A stretch of 64,000 nucleotides of DNA, taken from Sulfurimonas sp. HSL-1716 (GTDB lineage: Bacteria > Campylobacterota > Campylobacteria > Campylobacterales > Sulfurimonadaceae). Each line of letters begins with the position of its first letter. Within the stretch, counting starts at the first letter, position 1. The translations under genes and the position numbers were made by a program. The DNA lies in assembly GCF_039645975.1 (NCBI RefSeq), contig NZ_CP147918.1, positions 992,001-1,056,000 of the forward strand, given 5' to 3'. Positions 7,886-20,050 of this stretch are shown piece by piece. The notes under the pieces were generated by a model. The model did not search any database and was not told the origin of the DNA. It saw nothing but the letters and a program-made list of their open reading frames with translations.

Positions 7886-9130
7886 ATGTTAGAATCATTT
7901 TTAAACGAGGTCTGGGTCGAGTTTATCGTCGTTATCACGGCAGGGCTGCTGATCGGTCTGGAGATAAAAGAGTACAGAGTCCACCATGATACGTCAAAAG
8001 AGATAGGCAGCGTCAGAACATTTTCGTTCATAGCGCTTATCGGTTTTATATTTGCCAAGATAGATATGCTTCTTTATATCATCGGCTACATCGCGATAGT
8101 CTTCCATTTTGCGCTTTTTTACTATTTTAAGCTTAAAAACAGCCGTACGGGAATACTTTTGTTCTTACTGAGTACTCTTGTTTACAGCTTCGGGATGATA
8201 GTAGTGAAGTTCGATATATGGTTCTTGATAGTTGTTTTTGTCGCCATAATCTTTATCTCGAATCTTAACAAAAAATTGGGGCATTTTTATACGATTTTTG
8301 ATGAACGAGAGATAGAGACTTTTGCCAAACTGCTTCTTTTAAGTGCGGTGATCCTGCCTCTTTTGCCGCATACAAACATATCGGAGTTTATCCCTGTTTC
8401 CTATTTTAAAGTCTGGTTGGCCGTAGTCGTGGTGTCGATGTTCTCCTATGTGGGATATGTCCTTAAAAAATATGTCTTCAAAGAAAAAGGCTATCTGCTT
8501 GCGGGGATACTCGGCGGGATATATTCAAGTACCGCTACGACGATCGTACTGGCAAAAAAAGCTTCGCGCGGAGATACTCCCTACCTTTTTACGTCATCCA
8601 TCATTATGGCGACGGCTTTTATGTATATCAGGCTTTTGGGGATAGCTTATACGTTTGATTACGAGATAGCGAGCAAACTGCTTGTGCCCTTTAGCGTATT
8701 TACGGCTTTGAGTGCGCTCATATCGTATATATTTTATAAAAGAGCGGTCAAAGAACCCGTAAAAGACGTGGACGGGGCACAGGACAAAAACCCGCTCGAA
8801 CTTTCCACGGCGTTTATATTCGCATTTTTATTTATAGCGATGTCTGTTATCACACATTTCGTTTTTTCAAAGTACGGCAATATCGGTTTGAATGTATTGT
8901 CCTTTGTCATCGGGTTTACGGATATAGATCCGTTCGTGCTCTCTATTTTGTCATCGAAATTCAATGTGACGGTTACGGGTGCATCGACGGCTATCATCAT
9001 AGCCGCGGGAAGCAACAACATCCTAAAAGCTTTTTACTCCTACATCTTTTCCAAAAATAAAGCAGGAAAGATGAGCGCTTTGATGCTGCTTCTTTTAGGT
9101 GCTTTGACTATCGGTGCAGAGTTTATTTAG
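7886..9130 (+). CDS. MgtC/SapB family membrane protein with DUF4010 domain
   Basis: 414 aa. The N-terminal MgtC-like half has GLLIGLEIKEYR and GSVRTFSFIALIGF; the C-terminal half (from about residue 190) has the DUF4010 pattern GGIYSSTATTIVLAKKAS and GFTDIDPFVLS. About 11-12 membrane segments. The family is linked to magnesium or acid adaptation in some bacteria, but the transport role is unproven. The last 8 nt overlap pdxA on the other strand. Confidence 0.85.
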   Translation: MLESFLNEVWVEFIVVITAGLLIGLEIKEYRVHHDTSKEIGSVRTFSFIALIGFIFAKIDMLLYIIGYIAIVFHFALFYYFKLKNSRTGILLFLLSTLVYSFGMIVVKFDIWFLIVVFVAIIFISNLNKKLGHFYTIFDEREIETFAKLLLLSAVILPLLPHTNISEFIPVSYFKVWLAVVVVSMFSYVGYVLKKYVFKEKGYLLAGILGGIYSSTATTIVLAKKASRGDTPYLFTSSIIMATAFMYIRLLGIAYTFDYEIASKLLVPFSVFTALSALISYIFYKRAVKEPVKDVDGAQDKNPLELSTAFIFAFLFIAMSVITHFVFSKYGNIGLNVLSFVIGFTDIDPFVLSILSSKFNVTVTGASTAIIIAAGSNNILKAFYSYIFSKNKAGKMSALMLLLLGALTIGAEFI

Positions 9131-10033
9131 AGAGTTCTATGGCTGCTTTTACGGCATTGATATAGCTTAGGGTGTCCGCTTTGTTTTTGTATGCAATGTC
9201 AAAAGCAGTTCCATGATCTACGGATGTTCTGACGATTGGCAGATTGAGCGAAACGTTTATGCTCTCTTGAAAATAAAGCGCTTTTAGAGGAGCCAGCCCC
9301 TGGTCATGATACATCGCGCAGATATACTGCACCGTGTCTCTGAAGTAGGGTGCAAAAGCGACATCGGGGACGACGGGACCGAAGAACAGTTCGTCTCCTA
9401 TCTCCCCGTTTGCTTGGGCTATGGCCTGTTCTATCTCTCTTTCCTCATCGCCTATGGCTCCGTTATCGCCCGCATGCGGGTTGAGCCCAAGCACCGCTAC
9501 GCGTTTGCCTCCTATGCTCTTGTGCAGATCGAGCAAAAAGCGGGTGAGCTTCTCTTTTTTTATATGCGAGGGTACTTCGCGAAGCGGGATGTGTTCTGTA
9601 AAAAGAGGAACGTAAAGCTTCTCGCATCCAAGCATCATGATGGCATCGCGCTTAAAATAATCGCGAAGCATATCCGTATGTCCTTTATATTTAAGCCCGG
9701 CCTTCATCCATGCTTCTTTATGTACGGGCAGAGTCACGACGGCGTCGCATTCGCCTCTTTCGCAAAGTTTTACCGCTTCTAAGAACGAGAGATAGGAGTA
9801 TGTACCGCTTTCTCTGGTGACTTTTGAAGGCTCTATGTTTATATCCAGATCAACGGATCTGCAGATAAGCTCTTTTGGCAGTTTCACGTTCAGAAGTTTT
9901 GCGCCTTCTATAAGCAGTTTCTCATCCACGCAGTAGACAGGGTGGCACAGACGGCTTACCTCTTCATGGGCTTTTAAAGCGATCTCGAGTCCAACGCCGT
10001 TGATATCGCCGATACTGATGGCAATCTTTTTCA

Positions 10034-10034
<1 letters not shown>
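9123..10034 (-). CDS. pdxA: 4-hydroxythreonine-4-phosphate dehydrogenase
   Basis: Together with PdxJ makes pyridoxine 5'-phosphate in the DXP-dependent vitamin B6 pathway. 303 aa. Motifs: ISIGDINGVGLEIALKA at the start, metal-ligand His in YKGHTDML and in CAMYHDQGLAPLK, and HGTAFDIAYKNKAD near the end. Its ATG shares a base with the pdxJ stop (TAATG), so translation is coupled. Confidence 0.96.
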
Positions 10035-11946
<1,912 letters not shown>

Positions 11947-11965
11947 TTATTATATAATGTTTGAA

Positions 11966-11971
11966 ATTATA
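11966..11971 (-). promoter_or_regulatory. Extended -10 box (TGTTATAAT) for tgt
   Basis: On the minus strand TATAAT is preceded by TG at the extended -10 spacing, about 30 bp before the tgt ATG. Confidence 0.55.
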
Positions 11972-11990
11972 ACACTATTTTATCTTCTGC

Positions 11991-11996
11991 TATAAT
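11991..11996 (+). promoter_or_regulatory. Extended -10 box (TGCTATAAT), possibly giving a leaderless mRNA
   Basis: TATAAT with TG at the extended -10 position ends only 7 nt before the ATG at 12004. Initiation at the usual 6-8 nt distance would start the transcript at or next to the ATG; no ribosome site is present. Confidence 0.55.
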
Positions 11997-12003
11997 CACG
12001 TTT

Positions 12004-13410
12004 ATGAAAAAGATTCTAATAATCAGCGACAGCGAGATCGGCAATCATTTTATAGAGCGCGTCGTGGATACTTACACAAGCGACAACATCTACTACGTGG
12101 TGCAGATGAAAGCTTCGGTATATGAAAACGCTAACCCGGCACGTTTTAAGTTTTACGAGTTCGACCCGACAAGTCTTTACAAGCTTGCCAACCTTCTGAA
12201 GATGGAGTTCGTACAGGTGCTTATAGCGATGGACAACCTCTCAGACGTAGAAAATACGATCAAAAATATACGGGCAATAAAAAAACAGCTTCGCATAATC
12301 GTTTTGGACCAATGGAACATAAAGAACAAAGATTCCAACGTCGTTTATGTAAAAGAGCATGAGATAATGGCTTCAAGGCTTCTTGATTATCTTCCTAACG
12401 TTCCCGTGATTGCGCAGAACGTGGGGCTCGGAGAGGGTGAGATAATGGAAGTCCTTGTCCCGTTTGGAAGTTCTTTCGTTTACCGTCATATAGGCGTTAT
12501 TGAACAAAACAGATGGAGAATAGTCGCTATCTACAGAAACCGCGAATTGATGATGCCTTCAAGCAGGCGCATGATCCATCCGAACGATCTTTTGCTGCTT
12601 GTCGGCGAACCTTCAGTGTTAAAATCGGTCTACCGTGCCATTAAGCGTGAACTCGGGCAGTTTCCGGAGCCTTTTGGTTCAAACCTTTATCTTTACGTGG
12701 ATATGTCCAAAGAGAAACCGCAAAACGTCAAAGATCTGCTCAGACGCGCTCTTTTTATCCATAAAAACTTCAAACACAAACTCTATATAAAGGTCTATAA
12801 TCCGGGAGATATCGATCTGCTGCGGCATATCAAAAAGCTGCGCTCAGACAGTGTAACCGTGGATATAGATTATAGTGAGATGTCCGTAAAGGACGCTTTT
12901 CACACGGATGTCAGAAGATATCATATAGGTCTTGTCATGGTCTCAAAAGATATCTTTAAAAACAACGATACGCGAAGTATGCTTTATGACGCTCATGTTC
13001 CGGTACTTAAAATTGCAAACAGGTCGTTTTCAAAGCTCAAAGACGCATTGGCGATACTCACCGAGAACAGGGATCTGGAAAAGGTTTCGAGCACGATTTT
13101 CGATATCTCTTCGCAGATGGGATTCAATCTGGAACTCTTCAACTATACGAACGAAAAAGACGAGTATAAAGAGCAGGTGATCGAGCATTTTAACAATCTT
13201 GCCACGATCTTTTCCAAATCGATCAAGATTACCGAAAGCGGGAATAACCCTATCCGCGAACTAAAGGAGAAAGAGAACTTTTTGCAGGTGCTGCCTTTTA
13301 CCAAAAAGATGGTGGGCAGACAGCTGTACTCCCTCTTTTCGACAGACAGCGAAAGACTCTATTATAAACTTGACGAATATCATCAGATATTTATCCCGGT
13401 ACAACTCTAA
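12004..13410 (+). CDS. TrkA-domain (RCK) protein, 468 aa
   Basis: Starts KKILIISDSEIGNHFIERV, a Rossmann nucleotide-binding fold of TrkA-N/RCK type. Residues about 145-215 look like a TrkA-C domain (IMEVLVPFGSSFVYRHIG ... HPNDLLLLVG). The C-terminal 230 residues contain a second alpha/beta unit and are not recognised further. It fits the uncharacterised family seen next to tgt and aroB in Helicobacter (HP0282 position, from memory). A role in potassium flux is only suggested by the domain. Promoter and ATG are so close that the message may be leaderless. Confidence 0.8.
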   Translation: MKKILIISDSEIGNHFIERVVDTYTSDNIYYVVQMKASVYENANPARFKFYEFDPTSLYKLANLLKMEFVQVLIAMDNLSDVENTIKNIRAIKKQLRIIVLDQWNIKNKDSNVVYVKEHEIMASRLLDYLPNVPVIAQNVGLGEGEIMEVLVPFGSSFVYRHIGVIEQNRWRIVAIYRNRELMMPSSRRMIHPNDLLLLVGEPSVLKSVYRAIKRELGQFPEPFGSNLYLYVDMSKEKPQNVKDLLRRALFIHKNFKHKLYIKVYNPGDIDLLRHIKKLRSDSVTVDIDYSEMSVKDAFHTDVRRYHIGLVMVSKDIFKNNDTRSMLYDAHVPVLKIANRSFSKLKDALAILTENRDLEKVSSTIFDISSQMGFNLELFNYTNEKDEYKEQVIEHFNNLATIFSKSIKITESGNNPIRELKEKENFLQVLPFTKKMVGRQLYSLFSTDSERLYYKLDEYHQIFIPVQL

Positions 13411-13491
13411 AGTCTCTGTACAGACCACTGTTTCACAGACTTTTAAGCAAAAATAAAGTATTATCTAAAATTAATAAATTTAATTTGACGG

Positions 13492-14550
13492 ATGTATACG
13501 ATGGTAGTAGATATTGCTCTTAAAAAAGTTGTGGATGATTCATATAAAATAACGATTGACAAACTTAAAGATATACACTTTGATACAAAAACGGCGATCA
13601 TAACGAATCCGACCGTAGCGGGATTTCATCTCAGATATCTTCTTAATGCTATCTCTGCAAAAGAGCTCTACGTTATCACCGTACCCGACGGTGAAGAGTA
13701 TAAAAACCAAGAGACGATCGATATGATCCTTGAAAACCTTTTCAATCACCGTTTTAACCGCAATTCACTGTTGATAGCTTTTGGAGGCGGTGTCATAGGC
13801 GATATGACGGGATATGCGGCGAGTATCTACCAAAGAGGGATAGATTTTATTCAGATACCTACGACCCTGCTTTCGCAAGTGGATGCCAGCGTGGGCGGCA
13901 AGACCGGTATGAATAACACTTACGGCAAAAATCTCGTAGGAGCGTTCCATCAGCCAAATGCGGTTTATATCGATCCCTATTTTCTATCGACGCTTCCCTC
14001 ACGCGAATTCGCTGCTGGGATCGCGGAGATAGTGAAGATGGCCGTAACGTTCGATGATGAATTCTTCTCATGGCTTGAAGAAAATGATCTGAACAATACG
14101 ACGCTTCTGGCAGAAGCCGTCAAAAAATCTGTCGAGATAAAGGCGGACGTCGTTTCAAAAGACGAGAAGGAAAAAGGTCTCCGGGCAGCTTTGAACTACG
14201 GACACACCTTCGCGCATGTCATAGAAAACGAAACAGAGTACAAAACATATCTTCACGGTGAAGCGGTCTCCATCGGTATGGTCATGGCAAATGCACTGGC
14301 GTTGAAGCTGGAACTTTTGACAGAACATGAAGCGATGAGGATCAAAAATATTCTTTTAAAATACCGTCTGCCCGTGAGTTACGACGTAAAAGACATAGAA
14401 AGCTTTTATGAAGCCTTTTATCTTGATAAAAAAAGCTCGGACACGATGATCACTTTTATCCTTCCAGAGCATATAGGCGGAGTCAAAATCACGGATGAAG
14501 TAGACAGCGCCGTAGTCAAAGACGTATTAAGATCCTTCAAGGCCCTTTGA
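13492..14550 (+). CDS. aroB: 3-dehydroquinate synthase
   Basis: Second step of the shikimate pathway. 352 aa. NAD-binding GGGVIGDMTGYAAS, the IPTTLLSQVDASVGGKTGMN motif, metal ligands in EIVKMAVTFD and NYGHTFAHVIE, and LHGEAVSIGM are present. The start may be 13492 or the ATG 9 nt later. Its stop overlaps the MscS-like gene start. Confidence 0.97.
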   Translation: MYTMVVDIALKKVVDDSYKITIDKLKDIHFDTKTAIITNPTVAGFHLRYLLNAISAKELYVITVPDGEEYKNQETIDMILENLFNHRFNRNSLLIAFGGGVIGDMTGYAASIYQRGIDFIQIPTTLLSQVDASVGGKTGMNNTYGKNLVGAFHQPNAVYIDPYFLSTLPSREFAAGIAEIVKMAVTFDDEFFSWLEENDLNNTTLLAEAVKKSVEIKADVVSKDEKEKGLRAALNYGHTFAHVIENETEYKTYLHGEAVSIGMVMANALALKLELLTEHEAMRIKNILLKYRLPVSYDVKDIESFYEAFYLDKKSSDTMITFILPEHIGGVKITDEVDSAVVKDVLRSFKAL

Positions 14551-16130
14551 TGCAAAAACTGCTTTTGGTTTTATTTTTTACCGCGTCCGTCTGGGCGGCA
14601 GCGGTACAAAACAAAGACGGCAATAGGAGCGATCCTGAATTTGTAAAGCAAAAACAGCATCTTATCCAAGAATATACGGCGTCACTGAGTGCAATCGATA
14701 ACGATATTCCCGCAGACAGCGTATGGATGAAAAACTACAGTTCCTATCTGACATCCATAGAGGTCAAAAACAATCTTGCCGAGGTGCGGGCAAAAATAGC
14801 AAAGCTCTCTAAGAACAACAAATACGGACAAAACATCGAAGAATTGAGCGCTCTTCGCTCCAAAGAGAATATTCTTTCAAATCAGATGCTTCAGTTAAAA
14901 GGCAAGGATGCAACCCCTTTTGCAGAGCTGCTTACTCCGCCGGAGATAGGAGAGATACCGCCTATAAACAATCCTCTTGATATCTTTACGGGATATTCTT
15001 TCATAAAACAGCTGCGTAACAATCATGAAGATTATATAAAGCAAAAAGAGCGCTTAACAAGGCTCATAGAGCTGCTAAAGATGAAAAAAGGGATATACGA
15101 TAATCTCATCGTTTTGCAAAAAGACAAAAAGACCAAAGACTCGCTCGAAGCTTTGAAAAAACAGCTTGATAGATTTACCATCGCCCTTGACACCATCAAT
15201 ATAACGGACAGCGTTTATAAAAAACGCATCGAGGTCATCGAGATAAACATCAACAAAAAGATAGAAGAACAGATATATAAACTCATAAAGATCGGCATCA
15301 TCGTAGTAAGCCTGTTCGTTTTATCTTTTTTAATAAAGCTCATAATAAAAAAATACATAACGGACAATGAAAGATTTTATACGGCCAACAAGATTATTAC
15401 GTTTACCAATTTTACGCTGATCTTGTTGATCTTGTTTTTCAACTATATAGAGAACGTTGCATATATGGTAACCATCCTCGGGTTTGCATCCGCAGGTATC
15501 GCGATCGCTATGAAAGACTGGTTTATGAGCATTCTCGGATGGCTGGTCATCGTATTTGGCGGAAGCATACATGTGGGAGACAGGATACGCGTGGACATGG
15601 ACGGGATGATGTATATCGGCGATGTCTTGGACATTTCGCTGCTGCGTATGACTATCTTAGAAGATATCACTCTCACGTCGTACCATAAAAACCGCCGTGC
15701 GGGGCGTATAGTGTTTATACCAAACAACTATGTTTTTACAAGGATGATCGCCAACTATACGCATCACTCCTTAAAAACGGTCTGGGACGGGATAGATATA
15801 ATCATAACCTTCGATTCCAACCATAAAAAAGCACTCAATATCTGTAAAGAGATCACGAGAAAGTATTCAAAAGGGTATACGGATATAACCCGTAAGCAGT
15901 TAAACAAACTGAGAAACAACTACAGTCTTAAAAATACGAACGTCGAGCCGAGGATATTCTCTTTCATAGAGCCAAACGGCGTCGTCATCAGTTCCTGGTA
16001 CTTGACAAACGCTTACGGCACGCTGACCCTAAGAAGCACCATCTCGCTTGAGATAGTAGAAGAGTTCAACAGAGCGGGCGATATCACCATAGCGTATCCG
16101 ACACAGAAACTGTATCTGGAAGAGGTGTAG
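14550..16130 (+). CDS. Mechanosensitive ion channel, MscS family, with periplasmic N-terminal extension
   Basis: The start ATG at 14550 overlaps the aroB stop (TGATG) with AAGG upstream. Residues 1-18 are a signal peptide. A charged coiled-coil region (about 20-245) would be periplasmic. Three to four membrane helices follow (about 250-345), including the MscS pore-lining helix GFASAGIAIAMKDWFMSILG. The cytoplasmic beta domain has GDRIRVDMDGMMYIGDVLDI and FIPNNYVFT. It opens under membrane tension to release solutes. The next gene starts directly after the stop. Confidence 0.9.
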   Translation: MQKLLLVLFFTASVWAAAVQNKDGNRSDPEFVKQKQHLIQEYTASLSAIDNDIPADSVWMKNYSSYLTSIEVKNNLAEVRAKIAKLSKNNKYGQNIEELSALRSKENILSNQMLQLKGKDATPFAELLTPPEIGEIPPINNPLDIFTGYSFIKQLRNNHEDYIKQKERLTRLIELLKMKKGIYDNLIVLQKDKKTKDSLEALKKQLDRFTIALDTINITDSVYKKRIEVIEININKKIEEQIYKLIKIGIIVVSLFVLSFLIKLIIKKYITDNERFYTANKIITFTNFTLILLILFFNYIENVAYMVTILGFASAGIAIAMKDWFMSILGWLVIVFGGSIHVGDRIRVDMDGMMYIGDVLDISLLRMTILEDITLTSYHKNRRAGRIVFIPNNYVFTRMIANYTHHSLKTVWDGIDIIITFDSNHKKALNICKEITRKYSKGYTDITRKQLNKLRNNYSLKNTNVEPRIFSFIEPNGVVISSWYLTNAYGTLTLRSTISLEIVEEFNRAGDITIAYPTQKLYLEEV

Positions 16131-17381
16131 ATGAAGAAAAAAGTCTATTTTAAAACGTTCGGATGCAGGACGAACCTTTTTGATTCTCAGGTGATGATGC
16201 AAAACCTGCAGGATTTTGAGATAACGGAGAACGAAGCCGAAGCGGATGTCGTCGTCGTAAACTCATGTACCGTGACAAACGGTGCGGACACTACCGTGCG
16301 CTCATACGTGAACCATGTCGAAAAAAGTATCGGCGCAAAAGTGTTTTTGACGGGATGCGGCGCGCATACGAAAGGTGAAAGTCTTTTTGAAAACAAAAAG
16401 GTCTTCGGCGTGTTCGGTCAGAGCGAAAAGAAGAAGATAAACACTCTTTTAAAAGAGAATACGCCGTTTTACGAGCTGGGCGATCTTGATTTCGTGGATG
16501 ATGCGGTCGTCGAGGAGTTTATAGGCAAAAGCCGGGCTTTCATCAAGATCCAAGAGGGATGCAACTTCAGGTGCAATTACTGTATCATCCCTTTTGTACG
16601 CGGCGATGCGCGAAGCCTCGATGAAAAACGCATACTCGAACAGGTATACAGACTTTCGGCTAACGGTTTTGGAGAGTTCATCCTCACGGGTACGAATGTA
16701 GGGAGCTACGGAACGGGCGAGGGCACGAACATCGCCCGCTTGATGAAGAAAATGAGCCAGATCCGGGGAGTCAGACGTATAAGGATAGGAAGTCTGGAGC
16801 CGATCCAGGTAAATGACGAGTTTAAAGAGATACTTACCGAGCCATGGCTGGAGCGCCATCTTCATATTGCACTACAGCATACGTCGCCTGAGATGCTGAA
16901 GTTTATGAACAGACGCAACCGCTATGAAAACGATGTTAAACTCTTTGATATGCTGAGCGAAAAAGGGTTCGCTCTGGGTACCGATTTTATAGTCGGACAT
17001 CCGGGAGAGAGCGAAGCGTTATGGAAAGAAGCTATGCAAAACATAGATCGGCTTCCTTTGACGCATGTTCATGCCTTTACCTACTCAAAACGCGACGGAA
17101 CACCTTCCGCAGCTATGAAAAGCGAGATAAACGGGCAGCTTGCCAAAGAGCGTTTGCATGAACTTACAGCCCTAATAGACGCAAAAAATCTGAAGTTTAG
17201 AAAAACTCATATGAACGAACTTGATGTACTGATAGAAAGCCAAAAAAATGAGGATACGTATTACGGATTAGATCAGTATTTCAATAAGGTAATTATAAAA
17301 TCAGATGAAGATTTAAGCGGAAATTGGATTACATGTAGGGATTATATTGTGAAGGATGAATATAACTATGCTCAAATCTAA
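16131..17381 (+). CDS. mtaB: tRNA (t6A37) methylthiotransferase
   Basis: Radical-SAM enzyme that makes ms2t6A37 in tRNA. 416 aa. The N-terminal UPF0004 cluster uses Cys in FGCRTN, VNSCTV and TGCGAH. The radical SAM motif is CNFRCNYCIIPFVRG. A C-terminal TRAM-like region is short. MtaB rather than MiaB or RimO by the GCRTNLFDSQVM start and the Campylobacterota context. Its 3' end overlaps the FtsH-like gene by about 26 nt. Confidence 0.92.
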   Translation: MKKKVYFKTFGCRTNLFDSQVMMQNLQDFEITENEAEADVVVVNSCTVTNGADTTVRSYVNHVEKSIGAKVFLTGCGAHTKGESLFENKKVFGVFGQSEKKKINTLLKENTPFYELGDLDFVDDAVVEEFIGKSRAFIKIQEGCNFRCNYCIIPFVRGDARSLDEKRILEQVYRLSANGFGEFILTGTNVGSYGTGEGTNIARLMKKMSQIRGVRRIRIGSLEPIQVNDEFKEILTEPWLERHLHIALQHTSPEMLKFMNRRNRYENDVKLFDMLSEKGFALGTDFIVGHPGESEALWKEAMQNIDRLPLTHVHAFTYSKRDGTPSAAMKSEINGQLAKERLHELTALIDAKNLKFRKTHMNELDVLIESQKNEDTYYGLDQYFNKVIIKSDEDLSGNWITCRDYIVKDEYNYAQI

Positions 17382-19008
17382 ATATAATAATATCGCCATC
17401 TATGTGTCGGCTTTTTTTATCATAGCGCTTGTGCTGTTTGCCATTTTGCGCGATACATCCGATGCCATAACGCTGCGTGATGCACAAAAACTGCTTGAAA
17501 ACCACAGTGTTACGAAAGTCATTGCGACAAAAGAGTATGTTTATCTCAAGACACGAAAAGGACTTTACAAAATAGCGAGTTCACAGGTGTCTCCAAAGAT
17601 GTTTGTGGATTACGAGGTCGAGATAGAAAACGGGCAGAGTTCTCTTCTTTATCTTCTTGTACTGATCTTGATGCTGGGTGTGGGTTCATTCATGTTTCGA
17701 TGGTATCAGAAGAACAAAATGCTTATTCATGCATCAAATCCGTTAGATTCGACCGCTCCGATCTCCTCAAACGAGCCGATCCAGGCTATACGGCCGAATG
17801 TCTCTTTTGACGATATAGGAGGAATAGGCGAGGTCAAGATAGAGCTTTCGGAGATAATCGACTTTATGAAAAACCCGAAACGCTATAGAAACTTCGGTGC
17901 GAGGATGCCAAGAGGCGTACTTCTTGTGGGACCTCCGGGCGTCGGAAAGACGATGATAGCAAAAGCGGTTGCAAAGGAGGCGGATGTACCTTTTTTCTAC
18001 CAAAGCGGTGCTTCGTTTGTACAGATATATGTCGGTATGGGGGCAAAAAGAGTACATGATCTTTTTACCGCCGCGAAGAAAAACGCACCGGCGATCATCT
18101 TTATAGACGAGATAGACGCAGTCGGCAAAAAGCGTGACGGAAACCGTAACGACGAGCGTGAAGCGACGCTCAATCAGCTTCTTACGGAGATGGACGGTTT
18201 TGAAGAATCAAGCGACATCATCGTGATTGCGGCGACAAACAAGATAGATGTTTTAGACAATGCGCTTTTACGCGCGGGGCGTTTTGACAGACGTATCTTT
18301 GTCGATCTTCCTACAAAACATGAACGCGCCTCCATCATCTCCAAGTATCTGGCAAGTATCCCAAATGAAACGGATATAAACGCTCTTGCAAATATGACGG
18401 TAGGTTTTAACGGTGCGTCGCTCGCAGCACTCGTTAATGAGGCTGCACTTCTTTCCCTCCGCCAAAACACCGCAAGGGTCACGATGGAACATTTCTATCA
18501 AGTAAAAGACAAGGTGATGTTCGGCAAAAGAAAACTTCTGATACTCAACGAAGAGCAAAAAGCGCACCGTGTATGCTATCAGGCGGGTAAAGCCGTAGCT
18601 GCAACGGTCTTTGACATCGATTTTGAGAAACTGCTCTTATCCAACGAGACCATGACTCCGCCCGTCACGACGCCGCTTTTAAAACATGAGATAGAATCGC
18701 GCATAAAGATGCTTTTAGCGGGAGTTGCTGCATGCGAACTGAAATATAACGAGCATTCCAGCAGTGCAAAGGTCGATCTTGATGAAGCAAAACAGGCTAT
18801 CAAAGAGATGATAGAGGATTTTGGTATGGGAGAGACTCTTTTTGCCTCCAAAGAGCAGGAAGATTCTATCTTAAATAAGCTTTACCTCGAAACAAGAGAA
18901 ACTCTAAGCAGTCTAAACGCTGTTTTGGACTATGTCGAAGGTATTCTTTTTGAACGTGAGAGCATCACTAAAAACGAGATCATAAGGAAATTAGATGGTG
19001 TACTATAG
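17356..19008 (+). CDS. FtsH-like AAA ATPase with destroyed protease site
   Basis: 550 aa. Two N-terminal membrane helices (about 12-32 and 94-114) flank a small periplasmic domain. The AAA module has Walker [10 protein letters not shown], Walker B IIFIDEID and the second region of homology [12 protein letters not shown]. Where FtsH has the zinc motif HEAGH, this protein has YQAGK at residues 408-412, so both His ligands and the catalytic Glu are lost. The C-terminal helical peptidase fold remains. It should unfold or remodel membrane proteins without cutting them. It sits after mtaB, as HP0286 does in H. pylori. ATG 17368 (better spaced from AAGGA) is an alternative start. Confidence 0.88.
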   Translation: MNITMLKSKYNNIAIYVSAFFIIALVLFAILRDTSDAITLRDAQKLLENHSVTKVIATKEYVYLKTRKGLYKIASSQVSPKMFVDYEVEIENGQSSLLYLLVLILMLGVGSFMFRWYQKNKMLIHASNPLDSTAPISSNEPIQAIRPNVSFDDIGGIGEVKIELSEIIDFMKNPKRYRNFGARMPRGVLLVGPPGVGKTMIAKAVAKEADVPFFYQSGASFVQIYVGMGAKRVHDLFTAAKKNAPAIIFIDEIDAVGKKRDGNRNDEREATLNQLLTEMDGFEESSDIIVIAATNKIDVLDNALLRAGRFDRRIFVDLPTKHERASIISKYLASIPNETDINALANMTVGFNGASLAALVNEAALLSLRQNTARVTMEHFYQVKDKVMFGKRKLLILNEEQKAHRVCYQAGKAVAATVFDIDFEKLLLSNETMTPPVTTPLLKHEIESRIKMLLAGVAACELKYNEHSSSAKVDLDEAKQAIKEMIEDFGMGETLFASKEQEDSILNKLYLETRETLSSLNAVLDYVEGILFERESITKNEIIRKLDGVL

Positions 19009-19507
19009 CGGGTTTTCTTTAAAAGACGATGTCTCGTTTTTTAAGCAGTATATCAAAGAGGGGATATATACGGTAGCGGGATTTAGCTACGGAGCAATCA
19101 AGGCGTTTGAATACACGATGTCCTGCAAAGACAGAGTCGATACACTCCAGCTTTTTTCACCGGCGTTCTTCCAGACCAAGCCGGAAAGCTTTAAACGGGC
19201 ACAGCTGATGGCATACAAAAAAAACAAAGAGGTCTATCTCAGCCACTTTATAAAAGGGTGCTTTGAACCCCATGAGCTGAAAAAGACGCAGCATATCCTG
19301 ACAAAAGAGAGCGAACTAAAAGAGCTGCTCGAATATGAGTGGGACAGCTCCAAACTTCAAGAGATAGTACACAGCGGAGTCCATGTCGAAGTATATCTCG
19401 GAAGCGAAGACAGGATCATCGATGTACAGGGAGCAAACGAGTTTTTCAAAGAGTACGCAACCACGTATCTTATCAAAGGTGCGAACCATTTTTTACAAAC
19501 GAAATAG
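18995..19507 (+). CDS. bioV: Small alpha/beta hydrolase, probable pimelyl-ACP methyl ester esterase BioV
   Basis: 170 aa with a full serine-hydrolase triad by position: nucleophile Ser31 in GFSYGA, Asp in GSEDRIID and His165 in GANHFL. Size and sequence style match the BioV esterases described in Helicobacter, which free pimeloyl-ACP for biotin synthesis. No other bio genes are in view, so the name is tentative. AAGGA lies 7 nt before an ATG that overlaps the FtsH-like gene. Confidence 0.65.
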   Translation: MVYYSGFSLKDDVSFFKQYIKEGIYTVAGFSYGAIKAFEYTMSCKDRVDTLQLFSPAFFQTKPESFKRAQLMAYKKNKEVYLSHFIKGCFEPHELKKTQHILTKESELKELLEYEWDSSKLQEIVHSGVHVEVYLGSEDRIIDVQGANEFFKEYATTYLIKGANHFLQTK

Positions 19508-19519
19508 GAGATTTTTTTA

Positions 19520-20050
19520 ATGGCAGAAATAAAGATAGGCGTTATCACGGCAAGCGACAGAGCAAGTGCGGGGATATATGAAGATATCTCGGGAATGGCG
19601 ATACAAGACACGATGAAAGACTATCTGACAAGCGAGTTCGAGATAGTCTACAGATGTATTCCCGATGAACAAGACGTCATAGAAACGACGATGAAAGAGC
19701 TTTGTGATGAAGCAGGGTGCTGTCTGGTCGTGACAACAGGAGGAACGGGTCCTGCACTGCGTGACGTAACGCCCGAAGCCACGGAAAACGTATGTCAAAA
19801 GATGATGCCGGGCTTTGGAGAGCTTATGCGTCAGGTGAGCCTGCAGTATGTCCCGACGGCGATCCTTTCGCGCCAGACTGCGGGTATCAGAGGAAAGTCT
19901 CTTATCATCAATCTTCCGGGAAAACCAAAATCGATCCGTGAATGTCTCGATGCGGTATTTCCTGCAGTACCGTACTGCATCGACCTTATAGAAGGGCCGT
20001 ATATAGAGACGAATGAAGAAGTCATAAAAGCGTTTAGGCCGAAAAAATAA
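19520..20050 (+). CDS. mog: Molybdopterin adenylyltransferase
   Basis: Adenylylates molybdopterin before molybdenum insertion. 176 aa. IGVITASDRASAGIYED at the N-terminus, the TTGGTGPALRDVTPEAT substrate motif and NLPGKPKSIRECLDAVF are diagnostic. AGGAG precedes the ATG. Its TAA stop lies inside the outer core of the integron attC site that follows, so the recombination boundary falls at the very end of this gene. mobB elsewhere in the window belongs to the same cofactor pathway. Confidence 0.95.
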   Translation: MAEIKIGVITASDRASAGIYEDISGMAIQDTMKDYLTSEFEIVYRCIPDEQDVIETTMKELCDEAGCCLVVTTGGTGPALRDVTPEATENVCQKMMPGFGELMRQVSLQYVPTAILSRQTAGIRGKSLIINLPGKPKSIRECLDAVFPAVPYCIDLIEGPYIETNEEVIKAFRPKK

